Source of the DNA: DATLFA01 sp039934635
GTDB lineage: Bacteria > Actinomycetota > Acidimicrobiia > Acidimicrobiales > WLNW01
Assembly (NCBI GenBank): GCA_039934635.1
Contig: JBDTLT010000123.1
Coordinates: 1-15,337, forward strand
Direction: 5' to 3'
Length of the DNA: 15,337 nucleotides
In this document: one piece after another, positions 1-7,063 of the stretch
Numbering within the stretch: the first letter of the stretch is position 1
Layout: each line of letters starts with the position of its first letter
Translations under genes and position numbers: made by a program
Notes under the pieces: model-generated
The model's input: the letters and a program-made list of their open reading frames with translations, nothing else
What the model was told of the DNA's origin: nothing
Database searches by the model: none

Positions 1-967
1 GCAACGACTGGTAGAGGTTGAACTTGGGCATGGCGATGTAGTCCTTGAACCGCCCTTGGATCGGCTTCCACGCAGAGTGGATGCAGCCAAGCGCGGCATA
101 ACAATCTTTGACCGCATCGACGACGACGCGCACGCCGATGAGGTCGTAGATCTCGTCGAACGACTTGCCCTTGACGACCATCTTTTCGTAGATGGACCAC
201 AAGTGCTTGGGTCGACCCTGGATGTCGGCCTTGATCGACAACTCGGCCAGCCGCGTCTCGACCTCGGTGACGACACGCGACAGGTAGGGCTCGCGCTCGG
301 GCGCACGGGCCGACACCATCTGGTCGATCTCGGCGTAGCGCTTTGGGTGCAGTGACGCGAACGACAGGTCTTCGAGTTGCTGCTTGAGCTCTTGCATGCC
401 GAGGCGATGCGCGAGCGGCGCGTAGATGTCGAGCGTCTCACGGGCGATGCGCTCTTGCTTGGCTTCGGGTAGCACGGCGAGCGTGGACATGTTGTGCAGA
501 CGATCGGCGAGCTTGATGATGAGCACGCGCAAGTCGTTGGCGATCGCCACCATCATCTTGCGCATCGTGGCGGCTTGCTGTTGCTCTTGTGAGTCGAAGT
601 GGACCCGCTCGAGCTTGGTGACACCATCGACGATCTGCATGACGTCGACGCCGAAATCGCGCTCGATCTCTTCGAGGGTGACGGCCGTGTCTTCGACCGC
701 GTCGTGCAGGAGGGCGGCACAGATCGTGGTGTCGTCGAGGCCGAACTTGGCCACGATCTCGGCGACCGCCAGCGGGTGCTGCACGTAGGGTTCGCCCGAC
801 CGTCGCTGCTGGCCCTCGTGGGCTTGAGCCGCGACGCCGTAGGCCCGCAGGATGCGGTCGGTGTTGGCCTTGGGATGGCGGGCGTGGAACGTGGCGATCA
901 GGGGTGCGGTCTCGACCGCCGGCGCGGCGATGCCCCTACGCCAGGGAAGTACCCGGCTCGCTGGCAT
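1..967 (-). CDS. rel: Bifunctional (p)ppGpp synthetase/hydrolase Rel, N-terminal part (cut by window edge)
   Basis: Makes and degrades the stringent-response alarmone (p)ppGpp in the cytoplasm. The first 322 codons are visible; the rest, normally including the TGS and ACT regulatory domains, lies beyond the left edge. The hydrolase HD domain is clear: HP at residues 64-65, LLHDAVEDT at 86-94 and IKLADRLHNM at 151-160. The synthetase domain begins near residue 240, with DEIYDLIGVRVVVD at 271-284 holding the expected catalytic Asp. The motif RFKD at 306-309 is the RXKD signature that marks bifunctional Rel/SpoT enzymes, as opposed to EXDD in synthetase-only RelA. The ATG at 967 is chosen because an AGGAGG lies 6 bases upstream. 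It follows apt by 48 bases, as in other actinobacteria, and is the last visible gene of the minus-strand run. Confidence 0.96.
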   Translation of the reverse strand, partial: MPASRVLPWRRGIAAPAVETAPLIATFHARHPKANTDRILRAYGVAAQAHEGQQRRSGEPYVQHPLAVAEIVAKFGLDDTTICAALLHDAVEDTAVTLEEIERDFGVDVMQIVDGVTKLERVHFDSQEQQQAATMRKMMVAIANDLRVLIIKLADRLHNMSTLAVLPEAKQERIARETLDIYAPLAHRLGMQELKQQLEDLSFASLHPKRYAEIDQMVSARAPEREPYLSRVVTEVETRLAELSIKADIQGRPKHLWSIYEKMVVKGKSFDEIYDLIGVRVVVDAVKDCYAALGCIHSAWKPIQGRFKDYIAMPKFNLYQSL

Positions 968-973
968 CGCTCA

Positions 974-979
974 CCTCCT
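974..979 (-). promoter_or_regulatory. Strong ribosome binding site of rel
   Basis: Perfect AGGAGG on the minus strand, six bases before the ATG at 967. It fixes the start of rel and suggests that rel is translated independently rather than only by coupling to apt. Confidence 0.75.
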
Positions 980-1015
980 GTGCCTCGGCCCGCACCTCGC
1001 CGAATCGAACTCGGC

Positions 1016-1555
1016 TCAGTATCGCAGCAGTGATGCGATCTTGTGATCAACCAACCGCGATCGACCACCCAAGAATTCCAGTTCGATCAGAAACCCGAGG
1101 CCCACGACCGTTGCTCCGGTGCCCGCGACCATCGCGGCGGTGGCGTGTGCGGTGCCGCCCGTCGCCAGGACATCGTCGATGATCAGCACTCGATCGCCGC
1201 CCCCGACCCCGTCGACGTGCAGTTCGAGGGTGTCGGTGCCGTATTCGAGCGAATACTGCTGCGACACGGTGTGCCAGGGCAACTTGCCCGCCTTGCGCAC
1301 GGGCACGAAGCCGGCGCCGAGCTGGTGGGCCACCGGCGCGGCCACGATGAAGCCGCGGGCCTCGATGCCCACGACATGGCTCACCGCCTCGCGGGCAAAG
1401 GGTTCGGCCAGGGCATTGATGGCGAAGCGAAAGGCGTCGGCATCGCCCAACAGCGGCGTGATGTCTTTGAAGACGACGCCCGCCTGCGGATGGTCGGGCA
1501 CATCGCGGACCAGGCCGCGAAGTTCGTCGAGGCCCACGGGACTAGATCCCCGCAT
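1016..1555 (-). CDS. apt: Adenine phosphoribosyltransferase
   Basis: Purine salvage enzyme of the cytoplasm that converts adenine and PRPP to AMP and pyrophosphate. The 179-residue length is usual for the family. The N-terminal part contains GVVFKDITPLL at 26-36, typical of Apt; VVGIEARGFI at 61-70 and RKAGKLPW at 87-94 are further family blocks. The PRPP-binding loop is VLIIDDVLATGGT at 123-135. The gene lies 18 bases after the secF stop and 48 before rel, the usual actinobacterial order secF-apt-rel. Start choice is uncertain: the ATG at 1555 has no recognisable Shine-Dalgarno, while an in-frame GTG at 1537 has GGGGA nine bases upstream; both leave the conserved domain intact. Confidence 0.95.
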   Translation of the reverse strand: MRGSSPVGLDELRGLVRDVPDHPQAGVVFKDITPLLGDADAFRFAINALAEPFAREAVSHVVGIEARGFIVAAPVAHQLGAGFVPVRKAGKLPWHTVSQQYSLEYGTDTLELHVDGVGGGDRVLIIDDVLATGGTAHATAAMVAGTGATVVGLGFLIELEFLGGRSRLVDHKIASLLRY

Positions 1556-1573
1556 TGGAGGCCGCTCGGGCCA

Positions 1574-2779
1574 TTAGCGCCGCTTCTTCTTGCGCGGCCT
1601 CGGCGGGATCACACCGGCCGGGGCGGTACGGGCGGGAGCGCCGTCGGTGACGGTGTCCGTGTCGCTCGGGGTGTCGACGGGCGACTTGCCCGCGGACTTG
1701 CCCGTCGACGGCTTGCCCGCGGCGGCCTTGACGGGGTTCTTGGCGGGGCCCGCGGGCTTGAACGATCCGCGCTTTTGGGGACGTCCGGCGGCCAGACCGC
1801 TGAGCTCGCGCGCGTCGAGCATCACGGTGCCGCCCCCCTCGACCAGGCCCCGTTGTTCGAGGCGGATGCGCACGTCACGATGGCGCGGCTCACGCTCTTT
1901 GAGATAGGTCACGATGGGCGCCGCCACGAATACCGACGAATAGGCGCCGGCGATGAGGCCGACCAACAACGCCAGCGAGAACTCTTGGAGCGTGCTGGCA
2001 CCGAGTGCGATCGACCCCACGACGTACATGGTGAATACCGGCAGCACGCCGACGAGCGTCGTGCCCACCGACCGCGTGATGACCTGGTTCAACGAGAGGT
2101 TCATGATGTCGGTGTACGAGTAGCGACTGACCACGCCCGGCCGGGAGGTCAGCTCGTGTGATTTGTCGAAAACGACCACCGTGTCGTAGAGCGAATAGCC
2201 GAGGATCGTGAGGAACGACACCACCGTTGCGGGCGACACCAACAAGTGGAACATCGAATAGACGGCCACACTGAGCAACACGTCGTGGATCACCGCGACC
2301 ATCGCGCCGACGGCCATGCGCCATTCGAGGCGCCACCAGATGTAGATGGCCAACAAGACGAAGAAGATGACGAGCGCGCGAATCGCCTTGCGCGTGATCT
2401 CACCACCCCACGTCGGGCCGACCGAGTTGACCGTGTCCACCGTGCCGAGCTTTTCGAGCTCGACTCTGACTTCGTTGGCGCGGTTCGGGTCCTTGAGCTG
2501 TGACTGGATGCGCAGCGTGTCGCCGCCGACGACTTGAATCTTGGATTCGCCTTCACCAAGGGGACGCAAGAAGTCGCGTGCATCGGAGACCGAGACGCCG
2601 GGTGCCTTGACTTCCCACAGCGTGCCGCCCTCGAACTCGATCGACCAGTTGATGCCGCGGACGAAGAACGAGGCGATGCCGAGGAGGACGAGCGCCGCCG
2701 ACACCGCGATGGCTGGACGCCACAGCCGCGGAAAGTCGATGCTGCTTTCGCCGTGGTGGATGCGCTGGAGGTAGCCCAT
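1574..2779 (-). CDS. secF: Protein translocase subunit SecF
   Basis: Inner-membrane partner of SecD that helps SecYEG complete protein export using the proton gradient. The 401-residue product has a first membrane segment near 22-40, an exported P1 domain with FEGGTLWEV at 49-57, then five membrane segments from about 133 to 293. The family's fourth-segment motif is GYSLYDTVVVFDK at 194-206, with the conserved Asp at 199; the usual Asn before it is Tyr. A cytoplasmic tail of about 100 residues follows, rich in Lys, Pro, Ala and Gly and ending KKKRR. The ATG at 2779 shares its A with the secD stop (TGATG), so translation is probably coupled. The open frame runs on upstream to 3205, but that part overlaps secD and is not SecF-like. 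Confidence 0.96.
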   Translation of the reverse strand: MGYLQRIHHGESSIDFPRLWRPAIAVSAALVLLGIASFFVRGINWSIEFEGGTLWEVKAPGVSVSDARDFLRPLGEGESKIQVVGGDTLRIQSQLKDPNRANEVRVELEKLGTVDTVNSVGPTWGGEITRKAIRALVIFFVLLAIYIWWRLEWRMAVGAMVAVIHDVLLSVAVYSMFHLLVSPATVVSFLTILGYSLYDTVVVFDKSHELTSRPGVVSRYSYTDIMNLSLNQVITRSVGTTLVGVLPVFTMYVVGSIALGASTLQEFSLALLVGLIAGAYSSVFVAAPIVTYLKEREPRHRDVRIRLEQRGLVEGGGTVMLDARELSGLAAGRPQKRGSFKPAGPAKNPVKAAAGKPSTGKSAGKSPVDTPSDTDTVTDGAPARTAPAGVIPPRPRKKKRR

Positions 2780-4488
2780 CAGCGGACATCTCCTGGATCG
2801 GGCATTGGCAAACCAAATCGCTTGGGATGCTCGTTGAGCGAAGTGATGCGGGCAATGACGCGCGCCGCCGGCGCGACGAACAAGAAGGTGGCGAGCAAGT
2901 CGATGATGGTGGCCAACGCGAGGTAGAGCGCGAAGCCCTTGACCGCACCCACGGCGAGGAAGTAGAGGACGATCGCACCCAACAGCGCGGCGAAGTCGGC
3001 CTTCTTGATCGTGGCCCACGCGCCCTTGAACGCACGGTCGACCGCGGAGCGCGGGGTACGCCCGTTCCACACCTGTTCTTTCATGTGCTCGAAGTACATG
3101 ATGCTCGAGTCGAGCTGTACGCCGATACTGACCACGAGACCTGTTACTCCCGCGAGAGTGAGCGCGAGGCCCTGTGTTTCTCCGAGATAGGCGATGATCG
3201 ACCACAAGAGCGCGGTCGACAAGACCAGGGCAACGACCGCCAGTACACCGAACCAGCGGTAGTACACGATCATGAGGACCGACACGAGAAAGACACCGAT
3301 GAGACCGGCCGCCACACCGGCGTGCAGCGCGTCGGACCCGAGGGTCGCCGACACGGTCTGCGTCGTTTGCAACTCGAGCGTGATCGGCAACGCGCCATAG
3401 CGCAACGCAATGGCGATGTCGTTGGCGTCTTTCTTGCTGTAGTTACCCGACAGCGAGATCTGATCTCGTTCGAAGCTGGCGGACTGCACGGTGCCGGCGA
3501 AGACGACCCGTCCGTCGAGCTCGATACCGAGCTTGCCCGTCGGGCAGTCGGGCGCTCGGGAGAAGCACGATGCGGCGATGACGTTGAGCGCGTCGATTCC
3601 GTTGTCGCCGCCCTTGAGGGTCAGCGAGACATACCAACCACCCGAGGAGCCGGCCGAGAGCGCCTGCACGAGCGCCTTGGCGTCTTCGATGCCCTCGCCC
3701 TTGAGGGCGGCCGGGCCGAGCTCGAATCGTTGCGTCTGCTTCTTGGTCTTGGAATCGATCTCCGGTAATACGACGGTGGCGTCGGCCGTGTTCTCTTCGC
3801 GCGTCGTGGTCTTGATGTTGAGGCCGAGCGCTTCTTCCATCTGCTCGCGCTCTTCGTCGGGCGTCAGCGTGGTCGTCGGACCGGCCGCGGTTGTCGTCGA
3901 CGCACCCGCCACCGTTGTCGTCGACGCACCCGCCACCGTCGTCGTCGATGCACCGGCCACCGTGGTCGGGGGAACGGTGGTGGCGGGCACAGTGGTCGCA
4001 GGCGCGGTGGTCGCGGGTGCGGCCGTGGTCGATGCGCCGGCGATCGTCGTGGTCGTCGCGCCGGCGATCGTCGTGGTCGTCGCGCCGGGAACCGTCGTCG
4101 TCGTGGTCACGCCGAGCGATTCGAGCGTGGCATCGTCGGGCGGGATCTGCTCACGCAGCACCGGACGGAACCGCAACTCGGCGGTCGTGCCGATGAGATC
4201 AAGCGCGCGCTGTGGATCTTCGACGCCGGGAAGTTGCACCAATACGTTGCTGCCCTGGCGCCCGATCTCGGGCTCGGCCACACCGAGGCTGTCGACGCGC
4301 TGGCGGATGATCGTCACCGCGCGGTCGAGCACGTCGTTGGGCACGTCGGTGGTCGGACGCAGCACCACCGAGATGCCACCCTGGAGGTCGAGGCCGTATT
4401 GCGGCTTGTTACCGACCGCCAACGTCACGATGAGCGATCCCAATGAGATCGCGACGAAGAAGATCAGTGGAGTGAGTTGACGGCGCAC
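2779..4488 (-). CDS. secD: Protein translocase subunit SecD with Thr-rich insert
   Basis: Works with SecF and YajC at SecYEG in protein export. The 569-residue product starts with a GTG at 4488 (no strong ribosome site seen), has a membrane segment near residues 8-26, then YGLDLQGGISVVLRP at 31-45, the classic SecD block, and PGVEDPQRALDLIGTTAELRFRPV at about 87-110 in the P1 domain. Residues 128-208 are a Thr/Ala/Val/Pro low-complexity insert not found in typical SecD. The P1 domain resumes, and RYGALPITLEL at 363-373 leads into five membrane segments (about 387-548). The fourth-segment motif is GVQLDSSIMYFEHMKEQ at 456-472, keeping the conserved Asp (460) but otherwise unlike the proteobacterial form. 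It is 37 bases downstream of yajC and overlaps secF by one base. Confidence 0.96.
   Translation of the reverse strand: MRRQLTPLIFFVAISLGSLIVTLAVGNKPQYGLDLQGGISVVLRPTTDVPNDVLDRAVTIIRQRVDSLGVAEPEIGRQGSNVLVQLPGVEDPQRALDLIGTTAELRFRPVLREQIPPDDATLESLGVTTTTTVPGATTTTIAGATTTTIAGASTTAAPATTAPATTVPATTVPPTTVAGASTTTVAGASTTTVAGASTTTAAGPTTTLTPDEEREQMEEALGLNIKTTTREENTADATVVLPEIDSKTKKQTQRFELGPAALKGEGIEDAKALVQALSAGSSGGWYVSLTLKGGDNGIDALNVIAASCFSRAPDCPTGKLGIELDGRVVFAGTVQSASFERDQISLSGNYSKKDANDIAIALRYGALPITLELQTTQTVSATLGSDALHAGVAAGLIGVFLVSVLMIVYYRWFGVLAVVALVLSTALLWSIIAYLGETQGLALTLAGVTGLVVSIGVQLDSSIMYFEHMKEQVWNGRTPRSAVDRAFKGAWATIKKADFAALLGAIVLYFLAVGAVKGFALYLALATIIDLLATFLFVAPAARVIARITSLNEHPKRFGLPMPDPGDVR
3865..4107 (-). 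repeat. Thr-rich low-complexity region inside secD with 24-base tandem repeats
   Basis: Encodes SecD residues 128-208. Three consecutive 24-base units lie at 3890-3913, 3914-3937 (identical to the first) and 3938-3961 (a few changes), each coding for the peptide VAGASTTT in one register. A second pair of identical 24-base units is at 4034-4057 and 4058-4081, coding for IAGATTTT-like peptides. Between them are 15-base units coding for ATTVP or ATTAP. All units are multiples of three, so unit gain or loss keeps the reading frame. The segment is predicted to face the exported side of the membrane. Confidence 0.9.
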
Positions 4489-4525
4489 GATAGAGACGGC
4501 CTCGGGGGGTTACAGACGAGCGAAC

Positions 4526-4897
4526 TTAGCGACCTTTGCGCCAACCCCGGGCGATGCTCGACACGCCGGACGGCGATTCGGTGTCTGATTTGGTTTCGGT
4601 CTCGGACTCGGACTCGGACTCGCCGGCCGGTGTATCGACCGCCGCGGAGTCGCCGCGGACCTTGCCGGCAATCGACGCCTTGGTGATCTTGAGCTCGATG
4701 CCTTCGGCAACCTCGAGGTACACGTCGTCGCCGACCATCTCGGTGATGACGCCGTAGATGCCGGCGCTCGTCAAGACGACATCGTTCTCCGAGAGGGAGT
4801 TGAGGATGGCCCGCTGCGCTTTGACCCGCCGTTGCTGCGGCACGATCAATACGGCGTACATGACGACCAATAAGACGAGGAAAATGACGAGCTGCAC
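4526..4897 (-). CDS. yajC: Sec translocase accessory subunit YajC
   Basis: Small membrane protein that associates with SecDF and SecYEG. The 123-residue product has one N-terminal membrane segment (about 3-20) followed by QQRRVKAQRA, then the family block SENDVVLTSAGIYGVI at 36-51 and a short beta-rich domain to about residue 80. The C-terminal 40 residues are an acidic, low-complexity Ser/Glu/Asp/Thr tail (centred on 92-108) ending in a basic RGWRKGR; this tail is beyond the core family. The start is a GTG at 4897 with AGGAGG seven bases upstream. It begins 49 bases after tgt and ends 37 before secD, as in many bacteria where yajC leads the secDF pair. Confidence 0.93.
   Translation of the reverse strand: MQLVIFLVLLVVMYAVLIVPQQRRVKAQRAILNSLSENDVVLTSAGIYGVITEMVGDDVYLEVAEGIELKITKASIAGKVRGDSAAVDTPAGESESESETETKSDTESPSGVSSIARGWRKGR
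4601..4622 (-). repeat. Hexanucleotide repeat in the yajC tail
   Basis: Three and a half copies of the six-base unit GGACTC (plus strand) in tandem, coding for alternating Ser-Glu residues of the acidic YajC tail. The unit length keeps the frame. Confidence 0.8.
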
Positions 4898-4904
4898 GGT
4901 GGCG

Positions 4905-4910
4905 CCTCCT
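4905..4910 (-). promoter_or_regulatory. Strong ribosome binding site of yajC
   Basis: AGGAGG on the minus strand, seven bases before the GTG at 4897. It decides the non-ATG start of yajC and marks re-initiation after tgt. Confidence 0.75.
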
Positions 4911-4946
4911 GGGGGCCGGATCAGGTTAGCCCTGGCCGGGTACCGA

Positions 4947-6062
4947 TCACGACGCGGCCCACACCTCGTGCACGTCCCGGCGGAACGCTTCGAAGCGCCC
5001 TTCGACGATCGCGCGGCGCATCCGGGCGACGAAATCGAACACCCACGCCAGGTTGTGCAGCGTGAGCAGTCGTCCGGCGGTGGGCTCGTCGACGCTCAGC
5101 AAATGGCGGAGGTAGCCCCGCGAGTAACGGGCAACAGGGCTGGCCGGCAGCGCGGGATCGAGCGGATCGTCGGATCGGGCGAACTCGGCTCGCTTGATGT
5201 TGAGGCGACCGGCCGCCGTGAGCAGCGTGCCGTGGCGGGCCAGTCGGGTGGGCAGCACGCAGTCGAACATGTCGACCCCCAAGGCAACGACCTCGACCAT
5301 GCCGATCGGGTCGCCCAGGCCCATGAAATAGCGGGGCTGGTCGGGGGGCAACATCGCGGCCACGGTGGCGAGCGGGGGCAACATCTCGTCGCGGCGCTCC
5401 CCCACCGAGAGCCCACCGACGGCATAGCCGTCGAAGCCGATCTCTATCGTCCGCTCCGCGCTCTCCGTGCGCAGCGCGAGGTCGAGCCCACCCTGCACGA
5501 TGCCGAATTGCGACTGCCGCTGCGCCGCGGACTCGTCGATCACGAACTGGCGCCGGGCGCGCTGCGCCCACATCGCGGTGCGGTCGACCGCGGTGCGCAT
5601 CACCGCGGGTGGCGCTTTGGCCGGCGGGCAGACGTCGAGCACCATCTGGATGTCGGCACCGAGTCCCCGTTGCACGTCGACGGCACCTTCGGGCGTGAGT
5701 CGGTGCGAGCTGCCGTCGTAGACCGAGCGAAACACTGCTCCGTCGTCGTCGACCTTGGGCGCCAACGAAAAGATCTGATAGCCGCCCGAGTCGGTGAGGA
5801 TGTGCCCGTCCCAATCGGTGAAGTGATGCAGACCGCCGAGCGCGGCGATCGTGTCGACGCCGGGGCGCAACATGAGGTGATAGGTGTTGCCCAGCATCAC
5901 ATCGGCACCGAGCAACTCGAGATCGCCGGCCGACAGGTGGCGCACGGCGCCCCGCGTGCCGACCGGCATGAAACACGGCGTCACGAACGTGCCGCGCGCG
6001 GTGTGCACGCGCCCCGCGCGCGCCGCGCCGTCGGTGGCGTCGAGGGAGATCGTGGTCTTCAC
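4947..6062 (-). CDS. tgt: tRNA-guanine transglycosylase (bacterial type), zinc-site cysteines missing
   Basis: Exchanges guanine 34 of GUN-anticodon tRNAs for preQ1, the committed step of queuosine insertion. The 371-residue length is normal. Visible family blocks: GNTYHLMLRPG at 59-69, TDSGGYQIFSL at 90-100 with base-contacting Asp91 (Tyr in place of the usual Phe), FGIVQGG at 186-192, GGLSVGE at 216-222 and GVDMFDCVLPTR at 262-273 with nucleophile Asp267. The region that normally reads DPxCxCxxCxxYSRxYLRHL is here DPALPASPVARYSRGYLRHL (302-321), so all three zinc-ligand cysteines are Leu305, Ala307 and Val310, while His336 in LLTLHNL remains. The MAFDEC-type block reads MVLDVC at 140-145. 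The start is a GTG at 6062 overlapping the queA stop (GTGA). The fold and catalytic residues argue for a real Tgt rather than a decayed gene. Confidence 0.93.
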   Translation of the reverse strand: MKTTISLDATDGAARAGRVHTARGTFVTPCFMPVGTRGAVRHLSAGDLELLGADVMLGNTYHLMLRPGVDTIAALGGLHHFTDWDGHILTDSGGYQIFSLAPKVDDDGAVFRSVYDGSSHRLTPEGAVDVQRGLGADIQMVLDVCPPAKAPPAVMRTAVDRTAMWAQRARRQFVIDESAAQRQSQFGIVQGGLDLALRTESAERTIEIGFDGYAVGGLSVGERRDEMLPPLATVAAMLPPDQPRYFMGLGDPIGMVEVVALGVDMFDCVLPTRLARHGTLLTAAGRLNIKRAEFARSDDPLDPALPASPVARYSRGYLRHLLSVDEPTAGRLLTLHNLAWVFDFVARMRRAIVEGRFEAFRRDVHEVWAAS

Positions 6063-7060
6063 TGCGGGTGTTGTAGCAGCATTGCGTCACCGAACGACAA
6101 GAAGCGGTACTGCTCGCGCAGCGCGATCTCGTAGAGCGCGCGCCAGCGCGGGCCGACGAAGGCGTCGATCATCACCAACAATGTCGAACACGGCAGATGG
6201 AAGTTGGTCATCAACGCATCGACGACCTTGAATTCGTAGCCCCGCCGGATGAAGAGATCGGTGCGGCCTTCGAGCTCGCTCCGCGTCGCGGCGGACTCGA
6301 GCGCCCGGACCGACGTGGTGCCGATGGCGAGGACCCGCTCGGCCGACGCGCACGCCTGCATCGTTGCCTCGGGCACCCGGTAATACTCGCTGTGCATCTG
6401 ATGCTGCGCGAGATCATCGACGGTGATCGGCCGGAACGTGTCGAGTCCGACGACGAGCTCGACGCGGGCCAGTTGCGCGCCACGGGCCACGCACGCGTCG
6501 AGCGTGGCCTGCGTGAGATGCAGGCCGGCGGTCGGCGCCGCCGCCGACGCCGGCCGCGACGCGTACACGGTCTGATAGCGCGACGGGTCGACGACGGGCC
6601 CGGGCAGATAGGGCGGCAGCGGCATCTCGCCGTGGGTATCGAGCGCGCGCGTGAGATCGGAAGATTCGACGGTGACAATGCGCCGACCGTCGCCGAGGTC
6701 GTCGCCGAACACGAAGGTGAGGTCGTCACCGATCACCACTCGGGTCCCCGGCGCCAGCTTGCGACTGGGGCGGACCAACGCATCCCAGGTGTAGCGGGCA
6801 TCGTCGCGCGGTTCGAGGAGCAACACCTCGGCCGAGCCGCCGGTGGCGCGCCGGAAACGAACGCGCGACGGCAACACCTTGGTGTCGTTCATGACGATGA
6901 CATCACCGGCGCGCACGTAGTCGGCGAGGTCGCGCGTCAGCCGATGTTCGACACGGTCACCGTGATCGACGAGCAGACGCGACGCATCGCGCGCCGCCAA
7001 GGGCTGGGCGGCGATGCGCTCGGGTGGCAACACATAGTCGAACTCGTCGCGCGTGGCCAT
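6059..7060 (-). CDS. queA: S-adenosylmethionine:tRNA ribosyltransferase-isomerase
   Basis: Transfers and rearranges the ribosyl group of S-adenosylmethionine onto preQ1 in tRNA to form epoxyqueuosine, the step after Tgt. The 333-residue product is a little shorter than most family members. It begins FDYVLPPERIAAQPLAARDASRLL (residues 7-30), and contains MNDTKVLPSR at 57-66, MPLPPYLPG at 146-154, RYQTVYASRPASAAAPTAGLHLT near 161-183, IGTTSVRALES at 246-256 and DALMTNFHLPCSTLL at 281-295, all conserved QueA blocks. One block that usually reads HVGxGTF is VVGLDTF at 203-209. The ATG at 7060 is 3 bases after the ruvB stop; the stop overlaps tgt by four bases, so the two queuosine enzymes are likely made together. 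Confidence 0.95.
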   Translation of the reverse strand: MATRDEFDYVLPPERIAAQPLAARDASRLLVDHGDRVEHRLTRDLADYVRAGDVIVMNDTKVLPSRVRFRRATGGSAEVLLLEPRDDARYTWDALVRPSRKLAPGTRVVIGDDLTFVFGDDLGDGRRIVTVESSDLTRALDTHGEMPLPPYLPGPVVDPSRYQTVYASRPASAAAPTAGLHLTQATLDACVARGAQLARVELVVGLDTFRPITVDDLAQHQMHSEYYRVPEATMQACASAERVLAIGTTSVRALESAATRSELEGRTDLFIRRGYEFKVVDALMTNFHLPCSTLLVMIDAFVGPRWRALYEIALREQYRFLSFGDAMLLQHPQ

Positions 7061-7063
7061 GGC

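Noticed and set aside
1574..3205. secF read as a 543-residue protein starting at 3205
   Set aside because: The first 142 residues are out-of-frame secD and not SecF-like; the ATG at 2779 starts at the family N-terminus and overlaps the secD stop.
3890..4081. Tandem repeats in secD as a possible CRISPR array or non-coding repeat
   Set aside because: Units are directly adjacent without spacers, are multiples of three and are read in frame as Thr-rich peptides of SecD.
4947..6062. tgt as a pseudogene because of the missing cysteines
   Set aside because: The frame is complete, the length is normal, catalytic and substrate residues are conserved and the gene overlaps intact queA.
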